Source: JAENVT01 sp031424145 (GTDB lineage Bacteria > Actinomycetota > Acidimicrobiia > Acidimicrobiales > Ilumatobacteraceae). Taken from it: a stretch of DNA of 20,562 nucleotides. Location: assembly GCA_031424145.1 (NCBI GenBank), contig JANPGV010000120.1, positions 1 through 20,562 on the forward strand, given 5' to 3'. A program made the position numbers and the translations under genes. The notes under the pieces were generated by a model that ran no database searches, was not told the DNA's origin, and saw nothing but the letters and a program-made list of their open reading frames with translations. Of this stretch, positions 6,262 through 14,562 are shown one piece after another; position 1 is the first letter of the stretch, and the number at the start of each line of letters is the position of its first letter.

Positions 6262-8052
6262 TCAGCCGAGATGCTCTTCGAGGACGTCGAGGGCCATGGG
6301 TAGCTGCGCCGGCATCTTGCCGTCGAACTGCGCGTAGTGCTGACGGATCTGGGGGATTGCCCGACGCCACCCGGCGCTGTCCACGGTCAGCAAGGCCTGA
6401 AGGTCGTCGTCGCTGATGGACAGTCCGGACACATCGAGATCGTCGACGCGCGGCAGCAGGCCGATTGGCGTCTCCACCGCCTCGGTCTTACCCGACAGCC
6501 GCTCGAACACCCATTTCAGCACTCTGCTGTTCTCCCCGTATCCGGGCCACAGGTAACGGCCCTCGTCGTCGCGGCGGAACCAGTTGACGAAGAAGATCTT
6601 GGGAAGGTTGACGGCGTCGGCGTTCTTGCCGATGGTCAACCAGTGGGCGAAGTAGTCGGCCATGTTGTACCCGCAGAAGGGCAACATCGCCATGGGATCG
6701 AAGCGCAGCTCACCGACCGCGCCCTGCTGGGCTGCCGTCGTCTCGCTGGCCATGATCGAACCGAGGAAGACACCGTGCTCCCAGTCGAAGGACTGCGTGA
6801 CGAGGGGAACCGTTGTGCGCCGGCGGCCGCCGAAGAGGATCGCGCTGATCGGCACACCCGTCGGTTCCTGCCACTCCGCGGCGATGGAGGGGCACTGCGA
6901 CGCCGGAGCAGTGAAGCGTGCATTCGGGTGAGCAGCCGGAGTTTCGGATCCCGGGGTCCAGGGCTGCCCACGCCAATCGGTGGCGCGGGCCGGCTTGTCC
7001 TCGGACATGCCCTCCCACCACACGTCGTTCTCGCTGGTGAGTGCTGTGTTGGTGAAGATGCTGTTACCCCAAAGGGTCTCCATTGCATTGGGGTTGGTGT
7101 CGTACCCCGTTCCGGGTGCCACGCCGAAGAACCCGGCCTCGGGGTTGATCGCATACAGGCGACCGTCCGCGCCGAACTTCATCCAGCAGATGTCGTCGCC
7201 AACCGTCTCGGCGGTCCATCCCGGGATGGTCGGCTGCAGCATGGCCAGGTTCGTCTTGCCGCACGCCGAGGGGAACGCGGCAGCGATGAACTTCGATTCC
7301 CCTTCGGGACTGGTGAGCTTGAGGATGAGCATGTGCTCGGCCAGCCAACCGTCGTCGCGCGCCATGACCGACGCGATGCGCAGGGCGAAGCACTTCTTGC
7401 CGAGCAGCGCGTTGCCGCCGTACCCCGAGCCGAATGACCAGATCTCGCGCGTCTCGGGGAAGTGAACGATGTACTTGTTGTCAGGGTTGCACGGCCAGGA
7501 GACGTCGGGCTGGCCGGGCGCCAGGGGGGCGCCGACCGAGTGGATGCACGGGACCCATTGGTCGTCGCCGAGAACGTCGAGCGCGGCTTGACCCATTCGC
7601 GTCATGATCCGCATGCTGGCTGCGACGTAGGCACTATCGGTGAGTTGCACCCCGATGTGCGCGATCGGAGATCCGAGCGGACCCATGCTGAACGGCACGA
7701 CATACATCGTGCGGCCCCGCATCGAACCGGTGCAGAGCGCCGTCATGTCGGCGCGCATCGTCGACGGATCGCGCCAGTTGTTGGTGGGGCCGGCATCGGC
7801 AGGGTCTGCGGAGCAGATGAACGTGCGATCCTCGACGCGGGCAACGTCGGCCGGGTCGCTGTGCGCCCAGTAGCTGTTCGGTCGCTTGGCCTCGTCGAGC
7901 TTGGTGAACGTCCCGGACTCGACCAGCTGACGGCAGAGTTGCTCGTACTCCTCTGCGGAGCCGTCGCACCAGCGAATGGCATCGGGTTGGAAGATGGCGG
8001 CCCACTCGTCGACCCACGATTTGAGTCGTTCGTTCGTGGTGGAAGCACTCAT
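6262..8052 (-). CDS. pckG: Phosphoenolpyruvate carboxykinase (GTP)
   Basis: A 596-residue cytosolic GTP-dependent PEPCK, converting oxaloacetate plus GTP to phosphoenolpyruvate, CO2 and GDP for gluconeogenesis or anaplerosis. Length is normal. Hallmarks are GSGYGGNALLGKKCFALRIA at 208-227, the P-loop FPSACGKTN at 260-268 with the reactive Cys264 of GTP-type enzymes, the metal/OAA-binding DDICWMKF segment, and the C-terminal RDDEGRYLWPGYGENSRVLK. The ATG at 8052 has GGAG 8 bases upstream on the minus strand. It lies 72 bases after the cold-shock-like gene in the same direction and converges with the membrane-protein gene, 28 bases away, with no clear terminator between them. Confidence 0.97.
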   Translation of the reverse strand: MSASTTNERLKSWVDEWAAIFQPDAIRWCDGSAEEYEQLCRQLVESGTFTKLDEAKRPNSYWAHSDPADVARVEDRTFICSADPADAGPTNNWRDPSTMRADMTALCTGSMRGRTMYVVPFSMGPLGSPIAHIGVQLTDSAYVAASMRIMTRMGQAALDVLGDDQWVPCIHSVGAPLAPGQPDVSWPCNPDNKYIVHFPETREIWSFGSGYGGNALLGKKCFALRIASVMARDDGWLAEHMLILKLTSPEGESKFIAAAFPSACGKTNLAMLQPTIPGWTAETVGDDICWMKFGADGRLYAINPEAGFFGVAPGTGYDTNPNAMETLWGNSIFTNTALTSENDVWWEGMSEDKPARATDWRGQPWTPGSETPAAHPNARFTAPASQCPSIAAEWQEPTGVPISAILFGGRRRTTVPLVTQSFDWEHGVFLGSIMASETTAAQQGAVGELRFDPMAMLPFCGYNMADYFAHWLTIGKNADAVNLPKIFFVNWFRRDDEGRYLWPGYGENSRVLKWVFERLSGKTEAVETPIGLLPRVDDLDVSGLSISDDDLQALLTVDSAGWRRAIPQIRQHYAQFDGKMPAQLPMALDVLEEHLG

Positions 8053-8075
8053 CGCATCGACTCCATCGCATCGAC
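8050..8075. repeat. 12-bp direct repeat in pckG leader
   Basis: CATCGCATCGAC occurs at 8050-8061 and 8064-8075, separated by TC. The second copy lies just upstream of pckG (minus strand) and the first covers its start codon, so the SD (GGAG) falls at the junction. It looks like a 14-bp tandem duplication; none of the extra ATGs is in frame. Confidence 0.6.
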
Positions 8076-8124
8076 CTTGGGAACCGCCGCGCCGTTGCGC
8101 CGGCTCAGTAGGACAAGGGTACCT

Positions 8125-8346
8125 TCAGGCGCCTGGGGTCTTCATATCTGCTTCGGACCCGAGGCGGAGGTGCGTGGCCCGGCCGGCGTCGTCGACGTTG
8201 AAGATCACGCGTTGGCCTTGGCGCAACATTCGGAATATCGAGCCTTCGAGCGCGTCGACGGCGAGGTCGAACTCGGCAAGCGTGGTGTCGCTGACGACAC
8301 TGCCGTCGCCTGTCGACGGGTCGTAGCTCTTGATGACGCCTTGCAT
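8125..8346 (-). CDS. Cold-shock-domain-like small protein
   Basis: A 73-residue protein beginning MQGVIKSYDPSTGDGSVV, which reads like the first two strands of a cold-shock OB fold (G-x-V-K-x-[FY]-[DN]-x-x-x-G-x-G-x-[IV]). It continues with FDLAVDALEGSIFRMLRQGQ and VIFNVDDAGRATHLRLG, matching the later strands and the QGQxVxF motif of CspA-type proteins. The aromatic RNP motifs (KGFGFI, VFVH) are poorly conserved, so nucleic-acid binding may be weak or altered. It starts 13 bases after rpmB, with GAGG in the stop region of rpmB as SD, and is probably co-transcribed with it. A ribosome- or RNA-related role is an inference from that context. Confidence 0.68.
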   Translation of the reverse strand: MQGVIKSYDPSTGDGSVVSDTTLAEFDLAVDALEGSIFRMLRQGQRVIFNVDDAGRATHLRLGSEADMKTPGA

Positions 8347-8359
8347 GACGTCGAGCGCC

Positions 8360-8551
8360 TCAGCCGGCCTTGACGATCTTGCCGCTCTTGATGCAACCCG
8401 TGCAGACGTACATACGCTTCGGGGTGCTGCCGATGAGAGCCTTCACACGCTGGATGTTTGGGTTCCAGCGACGCTTGGTTCGCCGGTGCGAGTGCGACAC
8501 GTTCATACCCCAGCTGGGGCCCTTGCCACACACTTCACATACTGCTGCCAT
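8360..8551 (-). CDS. rpmB: 50S ribosomal protein L28, zinc-binding (C+) form
   Basis: A 63-residue L28 of the large ribosomal subunit. The family signature is clear: CEVCGKGP at 5-12, NVSHSHRRTKRRWNPNIQRV at 17-36 and the C-terminal YVCTGCIKSGKI. Cys5, Cys8, Cys50 and Cys53 form the zinc ribbon of C+ type L28; some actinobacteria replace such proteins with Cys-free copies under zinc limitation. The SD is GAGGAA about 8 bases upstream of the ATG. A TAGCAT -10 candidate lies at 8589-8594 on the minus strand. It is divergent from the fakA-like gene, echoing the rpmB, yloV, recG neighbourhood known in Firmicutes and actinobacteria. Confidence 0.97.
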   Translation of the reverse strand: MAAVCEVCGKGPSWGMNVSHSHRRTKRRWNPNIQRVKALIGSTPKRMYVCTGCIKSGKIVKAG

Positions 8552-8588
8552 GACGGTTCTTCCTCGACGAGATCAAACGAGCTTGGAG

Positions 8589-8594
8589 ATGCTA
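8589..8594 (-). promoter_or_regulatory. Putative -10 box for rpmB
   Basis: Minus-strand TAGCAT fits TAnnnT, with TGTCGA 17 bases upstream as a weak -35. It would give a leader of about 30 bases containing the rpmB SD. Confidence 0.35.
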
Positions 8595-8632
8595 CCAGCG
8601 GGCAGCAGCCATCGACACGCCGAACTCGCCCC

Positions 8633-8638
8633 TAGTGT
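8633..8638 (+). promoter_or_regulatory. Putative -10 box for leaderless fakA-like/recG mRNA
   Basis: TAGTGT ends 6 bases before the GTG at 8645, placing +1 on or next to the start codon. No SD is present. The TAG in this box is also the in-frame stop that rules out any upstream start. TCGACA at 8612-8617 is a possible -35, though its spacer is short (15). Confidence 0.5.
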
Positions 8639-8644
8639 GTCGGC

Positions 8645-10321
8645 GTGCCCACATTGGAACGGTTCGGTCCGGAGGCCTTGCGCAGCACAGTGATCGCCTT
8701 TCGCGACACCATGAAAGTGCACGCCGAGGGCATCAACCGGCTCAACGTGTACCCGGTTCCCGACGGCGATACGGGCACCAACATGGCTCGCACGCTGGAC
8801 GCCGTGGTGGCCGAGCTCGAAGGGGCTGACGGCGAGCTCGACTCGACATACAACGCCATCAGCCACGGCAGCCTGATGGGCGCGCGGGGCAACAGTGGCG
8901 TGATCCTCAGCCAGATCCTGCGCGGGCTGGTCGGGACGTTGAAGGGTGCGACCGACATCACCGCGACCGAGGTCGCGGAGGGGCTGAGGGCCGCGTCGGC
9001 CGCCGCGTACCAGGCAGTGCTCAAGCCGATCGAGGGAACGATCCTCACGGTGGTGCGCGAGTCAGCCGAGGCCGCCACCGCGGCCGCAGCCGAGGGCGCC
9101 AGCCTCGTCGGCATGCTTCGGGCAGCGCGTGCGGCGGCAAAGGCCGCGCTGGACAACACTCCTGAACTGCTTCCGGTGCTGAAGGATGCCGGCGTCGTCG
9201 ATGCCGGTGGAGCGGGATATCTCCTGTTCTTGGATGCGGCTTTGCACGTCGTCGACGGAGACCCGTTGCCCGAACCGGACGAAGGCGACGGTCCGACTGC
9301 AGAGCAGCTCGAGCTCGTCTCCCACCGGCGCGCGAAGGACGGCGAGCTCGACGTCAGCGAGCAGCGATACGAGGTGATGTATTTCGTCGATCTCGCCGAC
9401 GAGCGCATCGAGGACCTCAAGCAATCGTGGGGAGAGATCGGCGATTCCATCGTGGTTGTCGGCGGCGACGGTCTGTGGAACTGCCATGTGCACACGAATG
9501 ACATCGGCGCCGCGATCGAGACAGCGCTGAAACTCGACGGTCGACCGAAGCAGATACGGGTCACGGACCTGTTCGAAGAGATGGCCGAAGAGCACGCGGT
9601 GCGCGAAGCGTCGATCCACGTGGGATCACGCCGCGAGCGAACGGGGTTCGGCCTTCCGGCGGTGCGTTGTGCGATCGTGGCCGTGGCCAGCGGTGATGGT
9701 CTGGCCGAACTGTTCGGACAGCTCGGCGTGCAGGGAGTCGTGACCGGTGGGCAGACATTGAACCCGTCGACCGCTGAACTGCTTGCTGCGGTCGAGGCTG
9801 TCAATGCTGACGAGGTGGTAGTCCTGCCGAACAACAAGAACATCATCGCCGTGGCCGAGCAGCTCGACGCCCTCACCTCGAAATCGGTCAGGGTCGTGCC
9901 CACGACATCGATGCCGGCAGCGCTCGCTGCGCTCGTGGTCTACGACCCCGAGGCCGATGCCGAGGCCAACGTCGAAGAGATGACCGACGGCGCCCAGTCG
10001 GTCGCGACCGGCGAGATCACCCAAGCGATTCGCGACACGAAGAGCGACATCGGTTCCATCACCGCCGGCGACTGGATTGGCCTCGTTCGCGGCGACGGCA
10101 TCGTCACCGTCAGCGGTTCGCTCGATGGCGCGGCGTGCGCACTGCTCGACCACCTCATCACACCGGGCCGCGAGATCGTTACGGTCATCACCGGTCGCGA
10201 CGCCACCAGTGCACACACCGATGCGTTGCTGGCGTGGCTCGTCGAAAACCGTCCCGACGTGCAGGTCGAGGTCCATCGGGGCGGCCAGCCTCTGTACCCC
10301 TACCTCTTCGGCGTTGAATGA
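8645..10321 (+). CDS. DAK2-domain protein, FakA/YloV-like fatty acid kinase
   Basis: A 558-residue protein with the layout of FakA/YloV: an N-terminal DhaL (DAK2) ATP-binding domain and a C-terminal region. In Firmicutes FakA phosphorylates fatty acids held by a FakB/DegV partner. DhaL motifs are NVYPVPDGDTGTNM at 34-47, whose Asp residues bind Mg-ATP, and GARGNSGVILSQ at 79-90. The FakA-like C-terminal region contains VVTGGQTLNPSTAELL and VVLPNNKNIIAVAEQ. No FakB is in the window. GTG at 8645 is the only possible start. The stop overlaps recG as ATGA, so the two are coupled. The fatty-acid substrate is inferred from family knowledge. Confidence 0.88.
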   Translation: MPTLERFGPEALRSTVIAFRDTMKVHAEGINRLNVYPVPDGDTGTNMARTLDAVVAELEGADGELDSTYNAISHGSLMGARGNSGVILSQILRGLVGTLKGATDITATEVAEGLRAASAAAYQAVLKPIEGTILTVVRESAEAATAAAAEGASLVGMLRAARAAAKAALDNTPELLPVLKDAGVVDAGGAGYLLFLDAALHVVDGDPLPEPDEGDGPTAEQLELVSHRRAKDGELDVSEQRYEVMYFVDLADERIEDLKQSWGEIGDSIVVVGGDGLWNCHVHTNDIGAAIETALKLDGRPKQIRVTDLFEEMAEEHAVREASIHVGSRRERTGFGLPAVRCAIVAVASGDGLAELFGQLGVQGVVTGGQTLNPSTAELLAAVEAVNADEVVVLPNNKNIIAVAEQLDALTSKSVRVVPTTSMPAALAALVVYDPEADAEANVEEMTDGAQSVATGEITQAIRDTKSDIGSITAGDWIGLVRGDGIVTVSGSLDGAACALLDHLITPGREIVTVITGRDATSAHTDALLAWLVENRPDVQVEVHRGGQPLYPYLFGVE

Positions 10322-12456
10322 CCGAACCGCTGACGCTGCGTGACCTCGACGCGATCGGCGTCGAGCGCATCAAGGGTGTCGGTGAGAAGAAGCTCGCGTC
10401 GTTGCACGACGTCGGCATCAACTCCGTCCTCGATCTGCTGACGACCTACCCGCGTCGTTGGGTTGATCGGACCAACGAAGCTCGCATCAGCGATCTGCTG
10501 CCAGGGCAAGAGGCCCTCGTGCTCGTCAGTGTCCGAACCGTGTCCAAGCGGCCGATGCGCAACCGTCGCACGATGGTCAATGTCGTCGTCGGCGACGGCA
10601 GCGGCCGGTTGCAGGTCGTGTTCTTCAACCAACCGTGGCGAGAGAAGCAGCTGCGAGAAGGCCTGCAGATCGCGTTGTTCGGCCGGGCCGAGGTCTACCG
10701 GGGTGGCCTGCAGATGACGAATCCCATCGTCGATCTCATCGGCGACCGAACAGGCCGCATCGTGCCCGTGTACCCGCAGAGCGAGAAGGCCAACTTGATG
10801 ACCTGGGAGATCGCCGGTTGGGTCGAAGACGCCCTCCGCAAGAGCTCTCCTCGTGGGATCGCCGATCCTGTTCCCGAGACGACACGGCGCCGCAACGGGT
10901 TGGTCTCGCGCGGCGCCGCGTTCCAATCGATCCACGCGCCCGAGACGATCGCCGAGAAGGAGCAGGCCCGGCGGCGGCTCGCGTTCGACGAGCTGCTGCG
11001 GGTGCAGACGATGCTGGTGATGCGCAAGCGAATGCTGGAACGCGAGTCGAAGGCGATTCGTCACACGATCGACGGACGGCTGACAGCGCGGTTGTACTCG
11101 AGCTTGCCGTTCGAGCTCACGGGCGCGCAGCGCCGTGCCATCTCCGAGATCGAACATGATCTTGCCGGGCCTCACCCGATGCATCGACTGCTGCAGGGTG
11201 ACGTGGGTTCGGGCAAGACGCTGGTCGCGGTCAGCGCCATGCTGACGGCCGTGCAGGGTGGTCATCAGGGAGCACTGATGGCCCCGACGGAGGTGCTCGC
11301 CGAGCAACACGCCACCAGTGTGCGACGAATGCTCGAAGGTGTCAGCGTTCCCGCCGAGAACCTCTTCGGCGACCGTCCGCTGCGCATCGAGTTGTTGACG
11401 AATCGGATAACGGGTGCAGACAGGCGCGACGTGCTATCCGGACTGGCCGGCGGCGCAGTCGACATCGCGATCGGGACCCACGCGCTCATCCAGGAGGGTG
11501 TGCAGTTCCACAGCCTCGGCGTTGTCGTCGTCGACGAGCAACACCGGTTCGGGGTCGAACAACGGGCGGCGCTGCGATCGAAGGGCGATGACGATGCAGT
11601 CCCCGACGTGTTGGTCATGACCGCCACGCCGATCCCACGAACCGCGGCCATGACGGTGTACGGCGATCTCGACGTCAGTGTTCTCGACGAGTTACCGCCT
11701 GGCCGCACCCCGATCGTGACCCGTTGGGCGGAGGGCCCATTGATGGAGCAGGCTGCCTGGGCCACGATCCGCGACGAGGTTGCCGCTGGACGACAGGCCT
11801 ACGTCGTGTGCCCGTTGATCGAGGAGAGCGAGAAGCTCGAGGTGTCCAGCGCCGAGGAGACCTTCGATCGTCTGGCTCGCGACGAATTGAAGGGTCTGCG
11901 CCTCGGTCTCTTGCACGGACGCCTGCCGTCCGCGGAGAAAGAGGCTGTGATGGACAAGTTCCGCGACCAGCGGCTCGACGTGCTCGTGGCAACGACCGTC
12001 ATCGAGGTCGGAGTCGACGTGCCGAACGCGACGGTGATGGTGATCCTCGATGCCGATCGCTTCGGGATAGCTCAGCTTCATCAGCTTCGTGGGCGTGTCG
12101 GGCGCGGTCAGCACGCCTCGACCTGTTGGTTGGTCACCAGTGGCGGCCCTGCCGGCGCGCCATCGGAGGGGAACCCGCGCGTCGAGGCCTTGGTGGCGTC
12201 GACTGACGGGTTCGAGCTGGCCGAGGTGGATCTCGAGCTCCGCGGCGAAGGCACGATCATGAACACAGCCCAAAAAGGCCGCAACGACCTGAAGCTGGCG
12301 TCGTTGCGGCGCGACCGTGAGCTCGTCACCCTTGCTCGTGAGGCCGCGTTCGAGATCGTCGATGCCGACCCTGTTCTCAACGATCATCCGGTCCTGCTCG
12401 ACGAGCTGCGCTTGCTGTTCAGCGCCGAGGCCGAAGAGTTCTTGTTCAAGAACTGA
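10318..12456 (+). CDS. recG: ATP-dependent DNA helicase RecG
   Basis: A 712-residue RecG, which remodels stalled replication forks and branch-migrates Holliday junctions. An N-terminal wedge region (about 1-160) with an OB fold contains the VGDGSGRLQVVFFNQPW motif. The helicase core has Walker A GDVGSGKT at 294-301, DEQHRFGVEQRAALR from 406 (the Walker B box is DEQH), TATPIPRT, then helicase domain 2 with LLHGRLPS, TTVIEVGVDVPNATVM and QLHQLRGRVGRG. A C-terminal RecG-type tail with LELRGEGTIMNT is present. Length is normal. The ATG overlaps the fakA-like stop by 4 bases. The rsmD-coaD pair that often follows in actinobacteria is absent here. Confidence 0.97.
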   Translation: MTEPLTLRDLDAIGVERIKGVGEKKLASLHDVGINSVLDLLTTYPRRWVDRTNEARISDLLPGQEALVLVSVRTVSKRPMRNRRTMVNVVVGDGSGRLQVVFFNQPWREKQLREGLQIALFGRAEVYRGGLQMTNPIVDLIGDRTGRIVPVYPQSEKANLMTWEIAGWVEDALRKSSPRGIADPVPETTRRRNGLVSRGAAFQSIHAPETIAEKEQARRRLAFDELLRVQTMLVMRKRMLERESKAIRHTIDGRLTARLYSSLPFELTGAQRRAISEIEHDLAGPHPMHRLLQGDVGSGKTLVAVSAMLTAVQGGHQGALMAPTEVLAEQHATSVRRMLEGVSVPAENLFGDRPLRIELLTNRITGADRRDVLSGLAGGAVDIAIGTHALIQEGVQFHSLGVVVVDEQHRFGVEQRAALRSKGDDDAVPDVLVMTATPIPRTAAMTVYGDLDVSVLDELPPGRTPIVTRWAEGPLMEQAAWATIRDEVAAGRQAYVVCPLIEESEKLEVSSAEETFDRLARDELKGLRLGLLHGRLPSAEKEAVMDKFRDQRLDVLVATTVIEVGVDVPNATVMVILDADRFGIAQLHQLRGRVGRGQHASTCWLVTSGGPAGAPSEGNPRVEALVASTDGFELAEVDLELRGEGTIMNTAQKGRNDLKLASLRRDRELVTLAREAAFEIVDADPVLNDHPVLLDELRLLFSAEAEEFLFKN

Positions 12457-12469
12457 GACGCTTGCGGGC

Positions 12470-12502
12470 GGGCCCGGCCGGACCCGGCGAACCCCCGGGG
12501 GT
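12470..12502 (+). terminator. GC-rich palindromes after recG, possible terminator
   Basis: GGGCCCGGCCGGACCC (12470-12485) is palindromic except for one base pair, and ACCCCCGGGGGT (12491-12502) is a perfect palindrome. They lie just after the recG stop and before a gene with its own signal peptide. Neither has a natural loop or a U-tract, so the terminator call is weak. The rest of the 168-base gap (12457-12624) shows nothing else I can name. Confidence 0.3.
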
Positions 12503-12624
12503 AGGAGTTTCGGGGTCAACGGCCGAGCACCCGCGGGCTCATGGTTCCCGCAGGCAGCGCCGCTCAAACCGAACCTGAACCATATTTCCGAACGACTTTC
12601 ACGACCTGCCGCCAGACTGTGCAG

Positions 12625-13197
12625 ATGCGTCGCCTGGCACTGCTCGCCCTGATTCCCGTCGCTTTTGCGGCTTGCAACGCCGAGACCGTGACCTCGATAA
12701 CCCGGCCGCCAACCGTTTCGACCATTGCACCTGTCGGAGTCGATATGCACCTGCCGGGAGAGCCGGCCGGCACGCTGACCTTCGCCCCTCTGGCTCGCAA
12801 TCACGTCGGCACGCCAATCGAGTACCCGCAAACACCTCCCGTCGGCGGCAATCACAATCGTGCCTGGCAGAACTGTCAGTACTACGACACCTCCGTGCCC
12901 AACGAGCGTGCGGTGCATTCGCTCGAGCACGGCGCGGTGTGGATCGTCTATTCACCTGACACGTCAGCGGCTGATCGGCAGGTTCTGCGCGCGATCGCTG
13001 ATACCGGCGATCACATCCTGGTGTCGGAGTACCAGGGTTTGCCGTCACCGATCGTCGCGACGGCATGGGGCAAGCAGTTGCAACTGCAATCCGTCAACGA
13101 TCCGCGGCTGAACGAGTTCGTCAAGGCGTTCCAGCGCGGACCGCAAACCCCCGAGCGCCGTGCGACCTGCCGCGGCAGCACGAGCGAAACCACCTGA
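12625..13197 (+). CDS. DUF3105 family secreted protein, likely lipoprotein
   Basis: A 190-residue protein with an N-terminal export signal: MRRLALLALIPVAFAAC, lipidation candidate C17 (the F-A-A-C lipobox is slightly off consensus). The mature part carries the DUF3105 pattern as I remember it: PPVGGNHNRAWQNCQYY, then NERAVHSLEHGAVWIVY, then ATAWGKQLQLQS and DPRLNEFVKAF. The clustered His and Cys (GGNHN, NCQYY, HSLEHG) hint at metal or heme binding, but the reaction is unknown. An upstream ATG at 12541 is in frame but would bury the signal peptide 28 residues in, so 12625 is preferred. The next gene starts 11 bases after the stop. Confidence 0.85.
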   Translation: MRRLALLALIPVAFAACNAETVTSITRPPTVSTIAPVGVDMHLPGEPAGTLTFAPLARNHVGTPIEYPQTPPVGGNHNRAWQNCQYYDTSVPNERAVHSLEHGAVWIVYSPDTSAADRQVLRAIADTGDHILVSEYQGLPSPIVATAWGKQLQLQSVNDPRLNEFVKAFQRGPQTPERRATCRGSTSETT

Positions 13198-13208
13198 CAG
13201 GTCCGGTC

Positions 13209-14107
13209 ATGACGCGGTTCAGATATGCCGGGTACCCAACCAGCGCAGGTGAAGCGAACGTTGTCGTGGACGGTTCACCGAACGAGGGCACGGTTCTGAC
13301 ACTGACCCACTGGCCCGGCTATCCGCAACCGCCCGGGTTCGAGTTCGACCTCGCTGCCGAGATGGCGTTTAACTACCTCGGCCAACCAATCGATCATCCG
13401 CCGGCCGACGTCGTCACGAACAACCACTTCGATCAGGATGGGCTGGTTGGTCTGCATGCGCTGACCGAACCTGATCTGTCGCTGCAGCATCGCCGACTGC
13501 TGATCGATGTCGCGGCTGCGGGGGACTTCGCCATCTATCGCGATCGTCGCGCCGCCCGGGCCTCAATGACGATCGATGCGTATGCCGATTCCGATCGCTC
13601 ACCGATCGCTGGTGGGGCGAGGAAGATGCACAGTTGACAGCGAGCGAAAAGGCGATCGCCAACGGTGTTGTGACCATCGAGGAAGTACCGGAGGTCGGTC
13701 TGGCGGTCGTGACGATCCCCGAGCTCGAGCCCAGCCGCCGCGGCCACCGATTTGCCGGCGAGTTTTTCGAGGGAGTGCACCCGATGGCCCTCAACAACTC
13801 GACCGATTGCCTCCGGTTGCTGATCGTTCACGGTCGTCGCTACCCGTTCGTCGACAGATACGAGACATGGGTTCAATTTCGGTCACGGCTAACACTGCGG
13901 CGAGTCGACATGCGACCACTTGCTGCCCGGCTGAGCGAAGATGAGACTGGTTCCGCGACCTGGACCGCCTCGGCTCCCGGAAGTCTGACGCCGACGCTGC
14001 GGGTCGTCGAGGACTCCTCTCTCGCACCCGACGTCGTCCGGGCGATGGTCGTCTCCCATCTTCGCATCGCTCCCGCAGCATGGGATCCGTACGCTGACGG
14101 CAGCTAA
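13209..14107 (+). pseudogene. Conserved hypothetical (DUF6687-like) split by an 11-bp tandem duplication
   Basis: Two frames look like one protein. Frame 1 starts at the ATG at 13209 and ends at the TGA at 13635-13637 (142 residues, with THWPG and NNHFDQDGLVGLHAL, a possible metal site). Frame 2 carries the rest, ending at 14107, with VVTIEEVPEVGLAVVTIPEL, HGRRYPFVDRYETWVQF and a conserved C-terminus. The junction has CCGATCGCT twice (13591-13599, 13602-13610) with CA between. Removing one 11-bp copy joins the frames as ADSDRWWGEEDAQLTASEK, giving 295 residues. From memory the whole resembles an actinobacterial family I know as DUF6687; this is unverified. The alternative is two genes coupled by TTGA, the second starting at TTG 13634, but the reading before that TTG is protein-like. 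Function unknown. Confidence 0.7.
13591..13610. repeat. 9-bp direct repeat marking an 11-bp duplication
   Basis: CCGATCGCT-CA-CCGATCGCT: the unit length of 11 bases is not a multiple of 3, so one extra copy shifts the reading frame of the surrounding gene. Confidence 0.85.
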
Positions 14108-14129
14108 AAATCGGTCGGGCGGGTCGGTC

Positions 14130-14135
14130 TATCGT
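14130..14135 (+). promoter_or_regulatory. Putative -10 box for leaderless VOC gene
   Basis: TATCGT is followed by 7 bases and the ATG at 14143; no SD is present. Confidence 0.5.
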
Positions 14136-14142
14136 TCGCACC

Positions 14143-14520
14143 ATGGCACGACCCGTTCATTTCGAGATCCACGCCGATGACCCGCAGCGAGCCATCGCCT
14201 TCTACACCGATGTGTTCGGTTGGACGGTCAACCAATACGGCGATCAGCAGTATTGGCTCGTCTCGACGGGACCGAGTGAGGAGCCGGGCATCGACGGCGC
14301 AATCCTTCCGCGAATGGGTCAACGGCCCGCCGCCGGCGCGCCTGTCGTCGGGATGGTCAACACGATGCAAGTCGCCGATCTCGACGCATCGCTCGCCAAG
14401 GCATTCGCCCGTGGTGGAGTCCTCGCGTTGGACAAGATGGTGATTCCGGGGGTCGGCACCGTCGCCTATGTCCTTGACAGCGAAGCCAACGTCATCGGAA
14501 TGCTCGAACCGGAATCCTGA
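14143..14520 (+). CDS. VOC (glyoxalase/bleomycin resistance) superfamily protein
   Basis: A 125-residue single-module vicinal-oxygen-chelate protein. It starts VHFEIHADDPQRAIAFYTDVFGW, the classic first beta-alpha unit with a potential metal ligand H6 or H10. The second half repeats the fold (VGMVNTMQVADLDASLAKAFARGG) and ends with VAYVLDSEANVIGMLEPES, where the terminal Glu of IGMLEPE is the usual second-module ligand. Half-size members act as dimers. Reactions range from dioxygenases to glutathione or drug binding, and the substrate cannot be guessed. The start is supported by the -10 placement. It is followed by the LD-carboxypeptidase gene, which has its own promoter. Confidence 0.88.
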   Translation: MARPVHFEIHADDPQRAIAFYTDVFGWTVNQYGDQQYWLVSTGPSEEPGIDGAILPRMGQRPAAGAPVVGMVNTMQVADLDASLAKAFARGGVLALDKMVIPGVGTVAYVLDSEANVIGMLEPES

Positions 14521-14550
14521 AACCGGGAAGAGACCTGTAACCACACCTTC

Positions 14551-14556
14551 TATGGT
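14551..14556 (+). promoter_or_regulatory. Putative -10 box for leaderless LD-carboxypeptidase gene
   Basis: TATGGT is followed by 6 bases and the ATG at 14563. It supports 14563 over the later in-frame start at 14585. Confidence 0.5.
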
Positions 14557-14562
14557 CAGGCG

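Noticed and set aside
7462..8373. 303-residue plus-strand open frame
   Set aside because: Runs opposite pckG and the cold-shock-like gene; low-complexity Arg/Gly/Val composition typical of a shadow.
8632..9903. 423-residue minus-strand open frame
   Set aside because: Ser/Arg/Ala-rich antisense reading of the FakA-like gene, without motifs.
11692..12930. 412-residue minus-strand open frame opposite recG and the DUF3105 gene
   Set aside because: Spans two good plus-strand genes and their spacer; no domain seen.
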